Assembly (NCBI GenBank): GCA_045580835.1
Contig: JAZNOM010000089.1
Location: 1-6,712 of the forward strand
From: UMGS902 sp045580835
Lineage (GTDB): Bacteria > Bacillota > Clostridia > Oscillospirales > CAG-272
Direction: 5' to 3'
Length of the DNA stretch: 6,712 nucleotides
Shown here: piece after piece, positions 6,486 to 6,712 of the stretch
Position numbering within the stretch: the stretch's first letter is position 1
Layout: each line of letters begins with the position of its first letter
Translations under genes and position numbers: made by a program
Notes under the pieces: generated by a model
What the model was told of the DNA's origin: nothing
The model's input: the letters and a program-made list of their open reading frames with translations, nothing else
Databases searched by the model: none

Positions 6486-6513
6486 AAAAAAGCGCTTGGT
6501 TTCCCAAGCGCTT
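6486..6513 (-). terminator. Hairpin 1: reads as a minus-strand intrinsic terminator
   Basis: AAGCGCTTGG (6490-6499) pairs perfectly with CCAAGCGCTT (6504-6513) around a TTTC loop. On the minus strand the stem runs into six T residues (6491-6486), the standard terminator layout. On the plus strand no U-run follows. It lies 15 bp past the hydrolase stop. It probably ends a leftward transcript arriving from beyond the right edge, or belongs to the palindrome cluster. Confidence 0.6.
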
Positions 6514-6540
6514 CAGCCTGATGACAAAGTCATCAGGCTG
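6514..6540. repeat. Hairpin 2: perfect 12-bp palindrome without U-run
   Basis: CAGCCTGATGAC (6514-6525) is followed by AAA and its exact reverse complement (6529-6540). It directly abuts hairpin 1 with no spacer. Neither side has a T-tract, so it is not a normal terminator. The perfect arms suggest a selected structure or a copy of a dispersed palindromic repeat; copies elsewhere in the genome cannot be checked here. Confidence 0.6.
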
Positions 6541-6566
6541 AACAGAGGATGAGAAACGCAGGCAGA

Positions 6567-6624
6567 TTTTTGGATTTTTGTTTCGTCGGCGTACATGTGT
6601 ACGGTAGAGACAAAAATCCGAAAA
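6567..6624. repeat. Hairpin 3: long 18-bp stem with palindromic tip
   Basis: Positions 6567-6584 pair with 6607-6624 over 18 bp with two G-T wobbles; the inner part is GGATTTTTGTTTC against GAGACAAAAATCC. The 22-nt interior contains a 5-bp stem-loop, CGTAC-ATGT-GTACG (6590-6603). The A/T-rich lower stem and separate GC tip differ from terminators. It fits a structured RNA or a non-coding palindromic element. Confidence 0.55.
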
Positions 6625-6633
6625 AGCAAGTAA

Positions 6634-6673
6634 CGGCAAGGGCTTTTTAAGCCCTTGCCGCATTTTGTTTTTT
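6634..6673 (+). terminator. Hairpin 4: likely terminator of the ispE operon
   Basis: CGGCAAGGGCTT (6634-6645) pairs perfectly over 12 bp with 6649-6660 around a TTT loop. The plus strand then reads CATTTTGTTTTTT, a good U-run. It is the first plus-strand hairpin after the hydrolase with such a tract, about 160 bp past the stop codon, so the transcript would have a long structured 3' tail. Confidence 0.7.
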
Positions 6674-6712
6674 ACACAAAGTGAAAAATTATTTCTATTT
6701 ATCCCCTTCGCT

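Noticed and set aside
6486..6660. CRISPR-like array of repeats at the right end
   Set aside because: The four hairpins have different sequences and no regular repeat-spacer pattern. They are separate palindromes, not direct repeats.
6247..6663. Minus-strand open frame of 138 codons at the right end
   Set aside because: It would start inside the hairpin cluster and overlap the 3' part of the hydrolase, with no recognisable protein features. The hairpins argue that the region is non-coding.
6674..6712. Weak TTTACAC/GTGAAAA pairing near the right edge
   Set aside because: The pairing is short and contains a mismatch in A/T-rich sequence, so it is not distinguishable from chance.

Overview
The window looks like ordinary chromosome of a low-to-mid GC Gram-positive anaerobe, most likely a Clostridia-type member of the Bacillota. 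This rests on the AGGAGG-type ribosome sites, TTGACA/TATAAT-type promoters, ARG-box operators, tandem AI-2E-family membrane proteins and use of the MEP isoprenoid pathway. That placement is inferred from sequence style; there is no rRNA or other taxonomic marker here.

Layout from left to right. Positions 1-2124 hold argH (its 3' part is cut off by the window edge) and argG. Both are read on the minus strand, in the order argG then argH, and encode the last two steps of arginine synthesis. A perfect 12-bp hairpin lies between them. The 238-bp gap 2125-2362 carries the argG control region: a near-consensus promoter, a second plausible promoter 62 bp upstream, and three copies of an 11-base ARG-box core placed just downstream of the two -10 elements. 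Positions 2363-4707 hold two paralogous AI-2E-family membrane proteins on the minus strand. They overlap by 4 nt and end in an intrinsic terminator whose loop contains the stop codon. The 120-bp gap 4708-4827 has two back-to-back promoters, one firing left into the transporter pair and one firing right into ispE. Positions 4828-6474 hold ispE (MEP-pathway kinase) and, 15 bp later, an alpha/beta-hydrolase of unknown substrate, probably in one operon.

The last 238 bp (6475-6712) has no gene. It is packed with four consecutive hairpins between 6490 and 6660. One reads as a plus-strand terminator and one as a minus-strand terminator. The two between them have no terminator features and look like a palindromic repeat element or structured RNA. 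After 6673 I see nothing supportable.

I find no mobile-element gene, CRISPR array, tRNA or rRNA, and no convincing new multi-gene system. The most interesting parts are the doubled promoter/ARG-box arrangement before argG, the palindrome cluster at the right end, and the uncharacterised hydrolase linked to ispE.
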